A DNA stretch of 64,000 nucleotides, taken from VAZQ01 sp045811525. GTDB taxonomy: Bacteria > Pseudomonadota > Alphaproteobacteria > Rhizobiales > Xanthobacteraceae. Shown one piece after another: positions 41,638 to 50,718 of this stretch. Numbering within the stretch: position 1 is the first letter of the stretch; each line of letters begins with the position of its first letter. The position numbers and the translations under genes are program-made. Below the pieces are notes generated by a model. It was not told where the DNA came from and searched no databases. It saw only the letters and a list, made by a program, of their open reading frames with translations. Where the stretch lies: assembly GCA_045811525.1 (NCBI GenBank), contig JBJMTV010000042.1:1-64000 (forward strand), written 5' to 3'.

Positions 41638-42354
41638 ATGCCGGTGAGCACCCGAGTTTCTCCCGCTCCGGCCGATGATGCCCCACACCTGCTCGTGGTC
41701 GACGACGACCGTGGCATCCGCAGCCTTCTCTCGCGCTTTCTGCGCAACGAAGGCTATCGCGTCACAACAGCGGAAACTGCCGCCGATGCACGCGTGAAGC
41801 TCGGCGGCTTGCATTTCGACCTGCTGATCCTCGACGTCATGATGCCAGGCGAGAGCGGATTTGACCTGGCACGGGCGCTGCGCTCCGGCTCGAGCGTGCC
41901 GATCGTCATGCTCACGGCGCGCGACGAGGCGCCGAGCCGCATCGAGGGACTTACCATCGGCGCGGACGATTATGTCGGCAAGCCGTTCGAGCCCAAGGAG
42001 CTGTCGCTGCGCATTGCCAGTATCTTGCGCCGCACGCGACCGGTGCAGCCGCCGCGCGTGGAGTCCGTGCGCTTCGGCGAATTCTCGTTCCACCTTGCCC
42101 GCGGCGACCTCAGGCGCGGCGAGGAGGTCGTCCGTTTGACCGACCGCGAGCGGGATATGTTGCGCTTGCTTGCCGCTAGTCCGGGCGACACGGTACCGCG
42201 CCAGGCGCTCGCCGGAAACGGCGGGTCGAGCGGAGAACGGGCAGTCGATGTCCAGGTGAATCGCTTACGCCGCAAGCTCGAGCTCGATCCCGCCAATCCA
42301 CTGCTGGTGCAAACCGTCCGTGGCGTCGGCTACCGGCTGATGACCTTGCCATGA
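41638..42354 (+). CDS. OmpR-family response regulator
   Basis: The 238-residue product has an N-terminal receiver domain (LLVVDDDRGIR with acidic residues, LLILDVMMPGESGF with the phospho-accepting Asp66, and TARDEAP and VGKPFEPKEL with the conserved Thr and Lys). A C-terminal winged-helix domain follows (REVVRLTDRERDMLRLLA, and VDVQVNRLRRKLE then VRGVGYRL). It is the partner of the kinase that overlaps its stop codon. Output genes are unknown. The order MarR, regulator, kinase next to ilvE recurs in Rhizobiales (from memory). Confidence 0.92.
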   Translation: MPVSTRVSPAPADDAPHLLVVDDDRGIRSLLSRFLRNEGYRVTTAETAADARVKLGGLHFDLLILDVMMPGESGFDLARALRSGSSVPIVMLTARDEAPSRIEGLTIGADDYVGKPFEPKELSLRIASILRRTRPVQPPRVESVRFGEFSFHLARGDLRRGEEVVRLTDRERDMLRLLAASPGDTVPRQALAGNGGSSGERAVDVQVNRLRRKLELDPANPLLVQTVRGVGYRLMTLP

Positions 42355-43760
42355 CGACTTACGACCTCGGCACCACGGCCCTGCGTGCGAGCCTCGGCGC
42401 CCTGCGTTCGAGCGCAATCCGCTTCACCAGCCTGTTCGACCGTCTCGGCCTGGCGATCAAGGGGGTGATGCCCAAGGGGCTTTATGCGCGCGCCTTGCTG
42501 ATCATCATCGCGCCGATGGTCGTGCTGCAGTCCGTTGTGGCCTACATGTTCATGGAACGTCACTACTATATGGTGACTCAGCGGTTGTCGGCAGGCGTGG
42601 TGCAGGACATCGCGACCTTGATAGAGATCTACAAGGTCTATCCGCAGGAGCCCAACAACACTCAGCTGCGACGGATCGCGCAGGAGAAGCTCGGGCTGGT
42701 GGTGGACTTTCTCCCAGTAAGTGAGCTGCCGCCGCCCGGCCGCAAGCCATTCTTCTCGCTCGTCGATCAGGCGCTCTCAGAGGAAATCCGCAAGTCAGTG
42801 GGTCGGCCTTACTGGATCGACACCGTCGGGCGATCCTCGCTCCTCGAAGTCCGAGTGCGGCTGGACAACGCGGTCATGCGGGTGTTCGCGCCTCGTGGCG
42901 CCGCCCACGTGTCGAACTCGCACATTTTCCTCGGCTGGATGGTTGGCACCTCGTTGGTGCTGATCATTGTTGCGGTGCTGTTCCTGCGCAATCAGATTCG
43001 CCCGGTCCTGCGGCTCGCAGATGCGGCGGAAAGCTTTGGCAAGGGCCGCGAGGTGCCGGACTTTCAGCCGCGGGGTGCGCGCGAGGTGAGGCGTGCGGCG
43101 CAGGCATTCATACAGATGAAGCGACGCATCGAGCGCAGCCTGGAGCAGCGCACCACGATGCTGGCGGGGGTGTCACACGATTTGCGCACGGTGCTCACGC
43201 GATTCAAGCTTGAGCTGGCGTTGATCGGCGACAGTCCCGAGGTCGAGGCCATGAAAAAGGACGTCGACGAGATGGGCCGCATGCTCGAAGCCTATCTGGC
43301 GTTTGCGCGCGGTGACTCGGGTGAGCAATCGGCCCCCACTGACATGGGCTCGTTTCTGCAGGAGCTCAAGATTGACGCGGAGCGCAACGGCCACCGCGCG
43401 AGCGTGCAGTTTCACGGCCATCCCATCGTGACGGTGCGGCCGCATGCGTTCAAGCGCTGCCTCGCCAACCTGGTGTCGAATGCGGCACGACATGCGCCAT
43501 CAATCTCCATCAGCGGGCAGCGCGACCACCGCTGGCTGACGGTGAGCGTCGACGACGATGGCCCTGGCATTCCCTCGCAGATGCGTGAGGAGGTGTTCAA
43601 GCCGTTCCTGCGGCTCGATGATTCTCGCAACCAGGACGAAGGCGGCACCGGCTTGGGGCTTGCCATCGCGCGCGATATCGCCCGCTCGCATGGCGGTGAC
43701 ATTGTGCTCTCCGACAGCCCGCTCGGCGGGTTGCGCGCCACCGTCCGCGTGCCGGTGTAA
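42351..43760 (+). CDS. Sensor histidine kinase, EnvZ-like
   Basis: The 469-residue kinase has two membrane helices (about residues 45-70 and 195-220) enclosing a periplasmic segment of about 125 residues, then HAMP-like sequence and a dimerisation helix with the phosphorylated His276 in GVSHDLRTVLTRFKLEL. ATPase motifs follow: LVSNAARHAP (N-box), VDDDGPGIP (G1) and EGGTGLGLAIARDIARSHGG (G2). It overlaps the response regulator gene by four bases (ATGA), indicating translational coupling. The signal sensed is unknown, and the periplasmic part shows no familiar fold. Confidence 0.93.
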   Translation: MTTYDLGTTALRASLGALRSSAIRFTSLFDRLGLAIKGVMPKGLYARALLIIIAPMVVLQSVVAYMFMERHYYMVTQRLSAGVVQDIATLIEIYKVYPQEPNNTQLRRIAQEKLGLVVDFLPVSELPPPGRKPFFSLVDQALSEEIRKSVGRPYWIDTVGRSSLLEVRVRLDNAVMRVFAPRGAAHVSNSHIFLGWMVGTSLVLIIVAVLFLRNQIRPVLRLADAAESFGKGREVPDFQPRGAREVRRAAQAFIQMKRRIERSLEQRTTMLAGVSHDLRTVLTRFKLELALIGDSPEVEAMKKDVDEMGRMLEAYLAFARGDSGEQSAPTDMGSFLQELKIDAERNGHRASVQFHGHPIVTVRPHAFKRCLANLVSNAARHAPSISISGQRDHRWLTVSVDDDGPGIPSQMREEVFKPFLRLDDSRNQDEGGTGLGLAIARDIARSHGGDIVLSDSPLGGLRATVRVPV

Positions 43761-43945
43761 GCGAGGCTTGAGCTTCCCAGCCCTCGTGAGGACGGCTCCG
43801 CGGAGTCAGCTCCCAGACATTGATTTTGCACTGAATCCGCCGCCAATGTCTCAATTTGGAACAGAACGCGGTAAAACCGCACTCACCCCTACGCTATTCC
43901 GCATTTGCCAATGCGGTCATCCCTATGTCGTCACATTCTCATGTT

Positions 43946-43963
43946 CTGCCGCAACTGCGGCAG
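43946..43963 (+). other. Small hairpin upstream of the 170-residue gene
   Basis: CTGCCGC and GCGGCAG form a seven-base-pair stem with an AACT loop about 46 bases before ATG 44010. It has no T-tract, so it is not a clear terminator. It may lie in the leader of the gene at 44010. The remaining bases between the kinase and that gene show no coding frame. Confidence 0.4.
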
Positions 43964-44009
43964 TAGCGGCCCTCAGTTAAGTGACAGGGCGTAGAGGGGA
44001 GATCCAACC

Positions 44010-44522
44010 ATGGGTTACTTCACCGCACGTGAGCGCGGTGCTCTCGGCAGATCGGTTGACGAGAGAGCACAGACGACGCGAGAGCTTCCTCAGGACGATT
44101 TTGCTCCTCGCCGGCGAGCGACGACGAGCCCCGATATCGGCTCCGTGGTGCAGCAGGTGAGCGAAGGGCCAGTGCGGAAGATCGACGCCGTCATTGCCGA
44201 GCTGAAGCATCGGCGCGAAGCGATCCTCGGCGAAAGCATGCGTATGCACCGCGAGATGATCGCCTATGCCAAGCTAAATCAATCGACAATGGACTCGACC
44301 CGGGTCATCGGTGAAAGCTTGGCAAACTTGTTTCGCGTCTCCGATGCGCCCGCTTTGAACGATCTGATGAAAGCAGTTTCCGATCAGGATCAGGGAAACG
44401 GCGCATCTGAGGAATTTGCCGAGAGCGAGGCCAGATCCGAGGAGGAGGACGCTTCGCGCTTACCTCGAACCCGAGCTGCGATGGCGCATGCCGCAGAGCG
44501 GCGAGGCGCCGCGAACGAATAG
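44010..44522 (+). CDS. Uncharacterised helical protein, paralogue of the gene at 61248
   Basis: The 170-residue product has no signal peptide. A helical core (residues about 45-125) has VQQVSEGPVRKIDAVIAELKHRREAILGE in pieces and MHREMIAYAKLNQSTMDSTRVIGESLANL. The same order is found in the minus-strand gene 61248-61622: LQRVAGTSVQEIDRLVGELQTLRD and QREIVEYATLSQAAMQSTKIIAESL. The C-terminus is acidic then Arg/Ala-rich. No domain was recognised. The pattern suggests a coiled-coil or helical bundle in the cytoplasm. Start ATG 44010 is plausible but its ribosome site is weak. Confidence 0.7.
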   Translation: MGYFTARERGALGRSVDERAQTTRELPQDDFAPRRRATTSPDIGSVVQQVSEGPVRKIDAVIAELKHRREAILGESMRMHREMIAYAKLNQSTMDSTRVIGESLANLFRVSDAPALNDLMKAVSDQDQGNGASEEFAESEARSEEEDASRLPRTRAAMAHAAERRGAANE

Positions 44523-44643
44523 TTCAATATCTGCGCTGCAGAGGGCGGACAGAGATCCGTCCTCTGCATGCTCTCTTCCACTACCCCCGCGCACATGTTA
44601 CCGCCTCTCCGGTAGCACCATGCAAGATGAAGGCGCGGGCGTG

Positions 44644-45318
44644 ATGGGGAGCGTATTCATCAGGCTTTGTTGTCTGCCGATCCTGGCCGCGACGCTCGCC
44701 GGATGCGATTTCGCTTCCGACTGCAGCGGTAAGGAATGCATCAAGGGATCGGCCACCCTTGTCACGCAGAGCAGAGCGGTCGGCAGGTTTACCGCCATTA
44801 CGCTCGACTCCATCGGCGATCTCACGGTCGAACGCACCGGCACCGATTCGTTGGCAGTGACCACCGACGACAACCTGCAGCCGATTGTGACGTCCGAGGT
44901 GAAGAACGGCACGCTGGTTCTCGCGGAGCACGGTTGCCGCAATTGCTCGCCGACCAAGATCGCCTTCAAGGTAACGGCCGCCGAGCTCAGCAACATCGCT
45001 CTCCCCGGCACGGGATCTGCCGATGTGTCTCAGCTCGATGCGCCGACATTCACGGTCACCATGGACGGGACCGGCTCGCTCAAGCTGACCGGCAAGGTCG
45101 ACGAGCTGAAGGTCGGCTTGAGTGGAACGGGTTCCTGCGATGCGAGCGGCCTTGTCGCGAAGCGCGCGAGTGTCGACGCGAGTGGCACCGGGAATGTCCG
45201 GGTGAACGTCACCGACGAGCTGAAGGCCAAGGTGACGGGGACCGGCAGCATCCGCTACAAGGGATCGCCCAAGCTCACCCAGTCCGTCTCTGGAACAGGA
45301 TCGATCAAAGCTGAATAA
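44644..45318 (+). CDS. DUF2807 (GIN-domain) lipoprotein
   Basis: The 224-residue product has a lipobox (ILAATLAGC) and is probably a lipoprotein. The body shows the DUF2807 pattern of repeated Gly-Thr-Gly units (GTGSADVSQL, GTGSLKLTGK, GTGSCDASGL, GTGNVRVNV, GTGSIRYKG, GTGSIKAE), which form a right-handed beta-helix. The family is poorly understood and often lies in the envelope. ATG 44644 is preferred over ATG 44620 and earlier starts because it opens on the signal peptide, although ribosome sites are weak for all. The upstream part of the frame overlaps the previous gene. Confidence 0.82.
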   Translation: MGSVFIRLCCLPILAATLAGCDFASDCSGKECIKGSATLVTQSRAVGRFTAITLDSIGDLTVERTGTDSLAVTTDDNLQPIVTSEVKNGTLVLAEHGCRNCSPTKIAFKVTAAELSNIALPGTGSADVSQLDAPTFTVTMDGTGSLKLTGKVDELKVGLSGTGSCDASGLVAKRASVDASGTGNVRVNVTDELKAKVTGTGSIRYKGSPKLTQSVSGTGSIKAE

Positions 45319-45370
45319 GATTGCTCAAATCTGCTGTTGAGCTGCACAAACGTATTCTCGGGAACGGCTC

Positions 45371-46261
45371 ATGCTGGGCGTCAGGCGACTGGGACACGCC
45401 ACCTTGGCCACCCCCGATATCGCGCGGCAGGTCGACTATTGGACCGATGTGATGGGTCTGCAGGTCGTCTCGCGCGGCAAGGACAACCTGGTTTTGGCGA
45501 CCAAGCTCGGGCAAGAGGCCATTGTTCTCGAGCAAGGTGCTGAGTCACAGCTCAAGCGCTTGTCTTTCCAGGTTGACCCCGGCAGCGATCTCCAGGCCGT
45601 GGCGCTCTTGCTGCGCAAGGCCGGGATCGAAAGCGAGCGGCGTAGTGACATCAGCCCCGCTGTCGCGGACGCCATTGTATTCCGCGATCCCAAAGGCACC
45701 CTGATCGAGATTTTCTCCGATACGCGCTTTCATGCGCAGGATAAATCGGACAAGGGCATTGGCGTGTTGAAGTTTGGTCACATCGCCTATCGTGTGCAGG
45801 ACGTGCAGCAGATCACCGCGTTCTACACGGATGTGCTCGGCTTTCGCGTATCCGACTGGATTGGCGATCATTTTTCTTTTCTGCGCTGCGGCGTCGACCA
45901 CCACACAGTGAATTTCGTCCGCTACGACACACCCCGGCTTCATCACGTCGCCTTCGAAGTGAAGGACTGGAGCGAGGTGCAGCGCGGCTGCGAAATCCTA
46001 CAGAAGAAAGGCATTCATCTGGTCTGGGGGCCGCTTCGCCACATCGTGGGCCACAACGTGGCTGCCTACCACCGCAATCCCGACGAGGTGCGCGTCGAGA
46101 TTTTTTGCGAGATGGATATGATGAAGGACGAGGCCCTCGGCTACTGGGATCCGCGCCCTTGGCATGAAGAAATGCCCTTGCGGCCCAAGCGATGGCCGCA
46201 GGACACGCTGCGAAGCGCTTGGGGCTTCGGCTCGTTCGGCACCTTCCCCGGCTATCCCTGA
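45371..46261 (+). CDS. VOC-family protein, extradiol dioxygenase-like
   Basis: The 296-residue product contains two glyoxalase-fold (VOC) modules. The N-terminal one begins RRLGHATLATPDIARQVDYWTDVMGLQVV. The second has LKFGHIAYRVQDVQQITAFYTDVLGFRV with a metal-ligand His (GHIAY), LHHVAFEVKD and VEIFCEMD. The arrangement resembles two-domain extradiol ring-cleavage enzymes that use Fe2+. The substrate is not known. ATG 45371 follows a GGGAACGG stretch. The gene converges on a TetR-type gene with a 44-base gap. Confidence 0.85.
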   Translation: MLGVRRLGHATLATPDIARQVDYWTDVMGLQVVSRGKDNLVLATKLGQEAIVLEQGAESQLKRLSFQVDPGSDLQAVALLLRKAGIESERRSDISPAVADAIVFRDPKGTLIEIFSDTRFHAQDKSDKGIGVLKFGHIAYRVQDVQQITAFYTDVLGFRVSDWIGDHFSFLRCGVDHHTVNFVRYDTPRLHHVAFEVKDWSEVQRGCEILQKKGIHLVWGPLRHIVGHNVAAYHRNPDEVRVEIFCEMDMMKDEALGYWDPRPWHEEMPLRPKRWPQDTLRSAWGFGSFGTFPGYP

Positions 46262-46305
46262 AGCGCGATTGCGCCGGGAGGGGTGAGGGTTGCGGTGCCT
46301 GTGGC

Positions 46306-47019
46306 CTAGGCCGTGAGCGAATCGGCCTCCTCAGCCTCGTCAGGGCGCCGCCGCCTGCTCTGCCCGCAAAGACGGGCGGGGATGCGCAGGATATTGTCGA
46401 GAAAACCGGACCAGCGTTGGCCGCGCGCAAGCGCGCGGTCGAGCGCAGCCATGGTGCGGGCGAGCCCGGGGTCGTCATCATCGATCCAGGTACGGAGCAC
46501 CGAGCCGAACAGGACCGCCATCCCCTGGGCGCGCAGCTGCCCACGCGGGCCCGCGGCGGCAATATCGGCTGCCGTCAGCATCCATTGCTGCGATCGAACG
46601 GCGAGCTGGTTGAGCGCGAGCGCAAGCCCGGGGTTGCGCGGAGCGGAGCGCGCGAGTGAGCGCAGCGCCGCCTTGTGCGAAGCCAGGAGCTCAATGCGAC
46701 GCATCAGCACGTCGAACAGGCGCTCGCGCGGCGGGTCTTCGGCTATGTCCGGGTCGGCTCCGGCCAGTACCTGGCGATCGATTTCGCGCACCTGGGCAGC
46801 GAGGATCGCCAGCGACGAGCCAAATAGCCCGCGCAGCTCGGCGAGTGAAACGCCCGCGCGGTTGGCAATATCGGAGAAGCCGATCTCCTCGAAGGATTTT
46901 TCCCCGAGCAGGTCCATGAAGGCGTCGATCACGCGCTCGCGTGGCGGTTTGCTGCCGCCGCTAGGGGCCGAGGGCGCTGCTTGGTGTATGTCGGGCGGAG
47001 GCGGGGGCTTGCGGGCCAT
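46306..47019 (-). CDS. TetR-family transcriptional regulator
   Basis: The 237-residue product has a TetR-type helix-turn-helix at about 30-75 (RERVIDAFMDLLGEKSFEEIGFSDIANRAGVSLAEL then RGLFGS), and a helical ligand domain (RSLARSAPRNPGLALALNQL). The C-terminus is Arg/Glu-rich. ATG 47019 has an AGGAG site, and the frame is open upstream but the translation there is unlike a protein. It lies 59 bases downstream of proC on the same strand. The regulated gene is unknown. Confidence 0.85.
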   Translation of the reverse strand: MARKPPPPPDIHQAAPSAPSGGSKPPRERVIDAFMDLLGEKSFEEIGFSDIANRAGVSLAELRGLFGSSLAILAAQVREIDRQVLAGADPDIAEDPPRERLFDVLMRRIELLASHKAALRSLARSAPRNPGLALALNQLAVRSQQWMLTAADIAAAGPRGQLRAQGMAVLFGSVLRTWIDDDDPGLARTMAALDRALARGQRWSGFLDNILRIPARLCGQSRRRRPDEAEEADSLTA

Positions 47020-47078
47020 GACGGTCTCCTGACTGACGCTGGATACTGCCAGGAATGTAGAGAGCCCAAGCCAGCGCG

Positions 47079-47918
47079 TCATCCCGCCAATTCGCGCGAA
47101 CGCGTCGTCGCGGCGGCGATCGCCTTCACCATCAGGGGAGCGAGGCCGTTCTGCGCCATCAACACCTCGAGAGCGGCGGCTGTCGTGCCGCCCGGCGAGG
47201 TCACGTTCTCGCGCAGTTGTGAGGGCGGCAGCCCTGAGCGCTGCAGCAAGTCCCCGGCGCCGGCCGCGGTCGCGCAGGCGAGCCGTTGCGCAAGCTCGGT
47301 GGGCAGGCCGGCAGCTATACCGGCTTGCGCCAAGCACTCGGCGAGCAGGAACACATAGGCCGGTCCGGAGCCGGAAACGGCGGTCACCGCGTCCATCAAG
47401 GGCTCGTCCCTGATCCATTCCACCGCCCCGACAGCGGCAAGGAGCGCATGCACGAGCGCGCGCTGATCATCGGTCACATGCGCGCTGGCGACGGCGACGG
47501 TGATGCCGCGGCCGATCGAGGCCGGCGTATTCGGCATTGCGCGAACGACGGCGGCGCCGGGGAAGGCGGCCTCGAGGAACTTGAGGCTGCGCCCAGCCAT
47601 GATCGAGACAATGACGCTCGTGCGTGCCACATACTGTGTCAGCGAGGGCGTGACAGCGGGCGCCGTCTGCGGCTTGACCGCAAGCACAACGGCTGCGACG
47701 GGCCCAACGTGTTCGGGGGCGGGGTTGAGCGCCAACCCGCGCGCGCCCAGCGCCTGGATCTCCGGCGATGGTTGCGGTTCGACGACGACGAGCCTGCGCG
47801 GCTCGACGCCGAGCGTGAGCCAGCCCTGGAGCATGGCGCTGCCCATCTTCCCGGCGCCCACCAGCAGAATAGATTCCTGCAGCTTGGCGAGCGCGCTCGT
47901 TCCCTGAGAGCCGGTCAT
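47079..47918 (-). CDS. proC: Pyrroline-5-carboxylate reductase
   Basis: ProC makes proline from pyrroline-5-carboxylate with NAD(P)H. The 279-residue product has the Rossmann start ILLVGAGKMGSAMLQGWL, VVLAVKPQ, VRAMPNTPASIG and VSGSGPAYVFLLAECL, with a closing LRENVTSPGGTTAAALEVL. All these are standard for ProC. The gene is 28 bases after the YbjN gene stop and the two probably share a transcript. Confidence 0.95.
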   Translation of the reverse strand: MTGSQGTSALAKLQESILLVGAGKMGSAMLQGWLTLGVEPRRLVVVEPQPSPEIQALGARGLALNPAPEHVGPVAAVVLAVKPQTAPAVTPSLTQYVARTSVIVSIMAGRSLKFLEAAFPGAAVVRAMPNTPASIGRGITVAVASAHVTDDQRALVHALLAAVGAVEWIRDEPLMDAVTAVSGSGPAYVFLLAECLAQAGIAAGLPTELAQRLACATAAGAGDLLQRSGLPPSQLRENVTSPGGTTAAALEVLMAQNGLAPLMVKAIAAATTRSRELAG

Positions 47919-47946
47919 AAGTGCGCCTCAGCGGGGCTGGGCGGTG

Positions 47947-48447
47947 TTACGCCTGTCCCTGCGTCTCGAACATTGCACCGTCGAGCGCCTCGCGTGCCGG
48001 CTTGCCGGCCCAGACCACGAACTGGAATGCCGGAAAGTACTGCTCGCAAGCGTCGAGCGCGGTCCCGAGCAGCGTCTCGCATTGCCGGCCCGAGGCGGTG
48101 ACACCGCCTGCCAGGACGAGCGCGTGCCGGTACATGACGAGACCATCCCGGGTCCACAGATCGAAGTGTCCGACCCACAGCTGCTCGTTGATCAGCGAGA
48201 TCAACTGCTGCACCTCGGCCCGGCACCGATCCGGTACCTTCAGCTCGAAGGCGCATGCGAGGTGCAGCGCCTCGATGTCGAACATCCAGGTGTAGGAGAC
48301 CTGGTAATCGGTCCATTTGCCAGTCACCAGGATCGTGATCTCATCGTCCGTCGCGCGCTCGAAGGACCAGCCATTGCTGGACGCCACCCGCTCGACGACC
48401 TCGAGTGGATTGCCGCGCGCCTGCTCGGAGTAGTCCAACAGAGACAT
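47947..48447 (-). CDS. YbjN domain-containing protein
   Basis: The 166-residue product begins MSLLDYSEQARGNPLEVVERV and contains a YbjN-like fold similar to type III secretion chaperones: WSFERATDDEITILVTGKWTDY, CAFELKVPDRCRAEVQQLISLINEQLWVGHFDLW and LVMYRHALVLAGG. YbjN proteins are linked to stress or signalling in E. coli without a clear biochemical role. ATG 48447 has a GGAG site, and the longer frame would add a Ser/Trp-rich stretch not seen in relatives. It is followed by proC. Confidence 0.85.
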   Translation of the reverse strand: MSLLDYSEQARGNPLEVVERVASSNGWSFERATDDEITILVTGKWTDYQVSYTWMFDIEALHLACAFELKVPDRCRAEVQQLISLINEQLWVGHFDLWTRDGLVMYRHALVLAGGVTASGRQCETLLGTALDACEQYFPAFQFVVWAGKPAREALDGAMFETQGQA

Positions 48448-48726
48448 GCCCGGTCTCCACCCGCTTGAAAAAGATCCGCACGTTTTCGCGCGCACGCCGC
48501 CCGTTCGACGCGGTCACCGCGTGGAGCGCACCTGGCTGCTCCTTCGGCGAATCACTTGTCGAGTCGAATATAACCCCTTTGATTCCAGGGGCTAAAGCGC
48601 AATTGACCATCATCCCGGTTAAGCTTTCGTGGATATCTCGCGCGCGCGAGTCCGTTCTCCACAGAAGGGCTCGATAGGAGGAGCAATTGGCGCGGCATCG
48701 CCTGACGACGCCAGCGCGCCGCCCGT

Positions 48727-49680
48727 TCAATCGAACAGGCTCGAGACCGACTCCTCGGCGGCCGTGCGACCGATCGCCTCGCCGATCAGGGCTGCGACCG
48801 ACAGCACCCGGATGTTGCCCGCCGCCTTGACGGCCTGGGTCGCCTGGATGGAGTCGGTGATCACGAGCTCCTTCAGCCTTGACGCGCCGATCCGAGCCAC
48901 TGCCCCTCCCGACAGCACGCCGTGGGTGATGTAGGCGTACACGTCCCTGGCACCTTGCTCCAGCAGTGCATCCGCCGCGTTCACCACGGTCCCGCCAGAA
49001 TCGATGATGTCGTCGACGAGAATGCAGGTATGACCCTCGACCTCACCGATGACGTTCATCACCTCCGATTCACCGGCCCGCTCGCGTCGCTTGTCGACGA
49101 TTGCGAGCGGCGCATTGATGCGCTTCGCCAACCCCCGCGCCCGGCCGACGCCGCCGACATCCGGCGAGACCACCATTAGCTTCGCCGTGCCAAAGCGCTC
49201 CTTGATATCGCGCACCATCATCGGGGCGGCATAGAGGTTGTCGGTCGGGATATCGAAAAAGCCCTGGATCTGGCCGGCATGCAGATCGAGGGTCATCAGC
49301 CGATCAGCACCCGCATGGGTGATCAGATTGGCCACCAGCTTGGCCGAGATGGGCGTGCGCGGCCCGGGTTTGCGATCCTGACGGGCATAGCCGAAATATG
49401 GGACCACGGCTGTCACCCGCCGCCCCGACGCCCGCCGGAGCGCGTCGATGATGATGAGCAGCTCCATGAGGTGGTCGTTGGTCGGATAGGAGGTCGATTG
49501 GATGACGAAAACGTCCGTCCCGCGCACGTTTTCCTGGATCTCGACGAATATTTCCATGTCCGCGAAGCGCCGGACCACCGCCTTGGTCAGCGGCGTGGCG
49601 AGATAGGCGGCAATCGCATCGGCCAGCGCAGGATTTGAGTTGCCGGCAACGAGCTTGATGGCTCCATTATTGGACCGCAT
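48727..49680 (-). CDS. prs: Ribose-phosphate pyrophosphokinase
   Basis: Prs makes PRPP from ribose 5-phosphate and ATP for nucleotide, His and Trp synthesis. The 317-residue product has FADMEIFVEIQENVRG, VVPYFGYARQDRK, DLHAGQIQGFFDIPTDNL, VVSPDVGG and the PRPP loop CILVDDIIDSGGT. ATG 49680 has a GGGGAGG site, and upstream in-frame sequence lacks coding character. Length is normal for bacterial Prs. Confidence 0.96.
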   Translation of the reverse strand: MRSNNGAIKLVAGNSNPALADAIAAYLATPLTKAVVRRFADMEIFVEIQENVRGTDVFVIQSTSYPTNDHLMELLIIIDALRRASGRRVTAVVPYFGYARQDRKPGPRTPISAKLVANLITHAGADRLMTLDLHAGQIQGFFDIPTDNLYAAPMMVRDIKERFGTAKLMVVSPDVGGVGRARGLAKRINAPLAIVDKRRERAGESEVMNVIGEVEGHTCILVDDIIDSGGTVVNAADALLEQGARDVYAYITHGVLSGGAVARIGASRLKELVITDSIQATQAVKAAGNIRVLSVAALIGEAIGRTAAEESVSSLFD

Positions 49681-49848
49681 CGCTGCCTCCCCGCGAGACC
49701 TGCGTGCTCGCGGCGCCCTGATAACAAGGTCGCGCCGACCCTGGCAATATCGCTGCCGCCACCCCTGCAATCATGTTGGGGACGCTGCCATGGGGCGTGC
49801 CAGTTGAAGGGCAGCGCCGGGAGCGCAGGAGGCGACGGCACCCCTGGT

Positions 49849-50595
49849 TCATCGAGGTGCCGGCCCCAACGCCAAGGTCGCATTCGCAGGCGCGGCGGCA
49901 CGCCCCGGCCGCCCTCGCGGCAGCGGGACCTCGTCTCCCGGCAGTGGTGCGCCAGCAGCCGCTGCCGTTTCCGGGGTTGTCGGCTGACGACGCAGAATCC
50001 GGAAAATGCCCGAGGCCTCCGGGGTCCAGTCATCAGGCCAGCCGAAAACGAGCGACGATGCAGACGCCGGCCGGCCAGCAAACGCGGCTTTTCCGGCAAA
50101 GCCGGCAAGCTGTGCGATCCCGGCGGCGGCGATGCGTGTCACCACCTGATCCTCGTCGGCCGCACTCACGCCGGCGGTCTGCTCTTCGCCGCTCAGCCTG
50201 ACGGCGCGCCGGTCGTCGCTGTCGTAGAGGTCCAACACCCAGCCCATGATGGTGCCGTTATCCTCGGTTGCGTCATTCATTGTCCCGTGTGCCGGCGCCC
50301 GCGCAGCGAAGTACACACGCAAGCGGTAATCCGCCGGGCCCGAGCTCACGATGCCAAATTGCCGCGCGCCCGCTTCCAGCGTGAGACTATCCCACAGCTT
50401 TTGGGAGAGCGCGGGCGTTGGCCCGTCGATCGACTCGATCGCGAGCGTCGTGCGCTGGTCCTCGGTCAGCTGCGCGATTTGGCCAGGGCCGACGCAGCCG
50501 CCCAGGGCGACGCCGAGCAGCAGCACTGCCGAAAGGCGCCAATGCCCAAAGCGCGTCGCCGTCGCTCCGGCGCGCTCGCGCGATCCCCTCTGCAT
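49849..50595 (-). CDS. Hypothetical lipoprotein
   Basis: The 248-residue product has a lipobox (LLLGVALGGC) after a basic start. The mature part has QIAQLTEDQRTTLAIESIDGP, YRLRVYFAARAP, IMGWVLDLYDSDDRRAVRLSGEE and a Pro/Ala-rich tail. No domain was recognised. It lies between pgeF and prs on the minus strand, where a lipoprotein of this type is common in Rhizobiales (from memory). ATG 50595 follows GGGGAAG. It is probably anchored in the envelope. Confidence 0.75.
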   Translation of the reverse strand: MQRGSRERAGATATRFGHWRLSAVLLLGVALGGCVGPGQIAQLTEDQRTTLAIESIDGPTPALSQKLWDSLTLEAGARQFGIVSSGPADYRLRVYFAARAPAHGTMNDATEDNGTIMGWVLDLYDSDDRRAVRLSGEEQTAGVSAADEDQVVTRIAAAGIAQLAGFAGKAAFAGRPASASSLVFGWPDDWTPEASGIFRILRRQPTTPETAAAAGAPLPGDEVPLPRGRPGRAAAPANATLALGPAPR

Positions 50596-50718
50596 CGACT
50601 TCCCCGCAGCCCGGCGGCTCTGTTGCCGTTATGCATCGACCGCGTTGAGGTCGTGCCGAGCTTGCAGCCAGTGGAACATCAAAGCGGAAAAGCGTCCAGG
50701 GCAGCGCCCGTCCCGGGC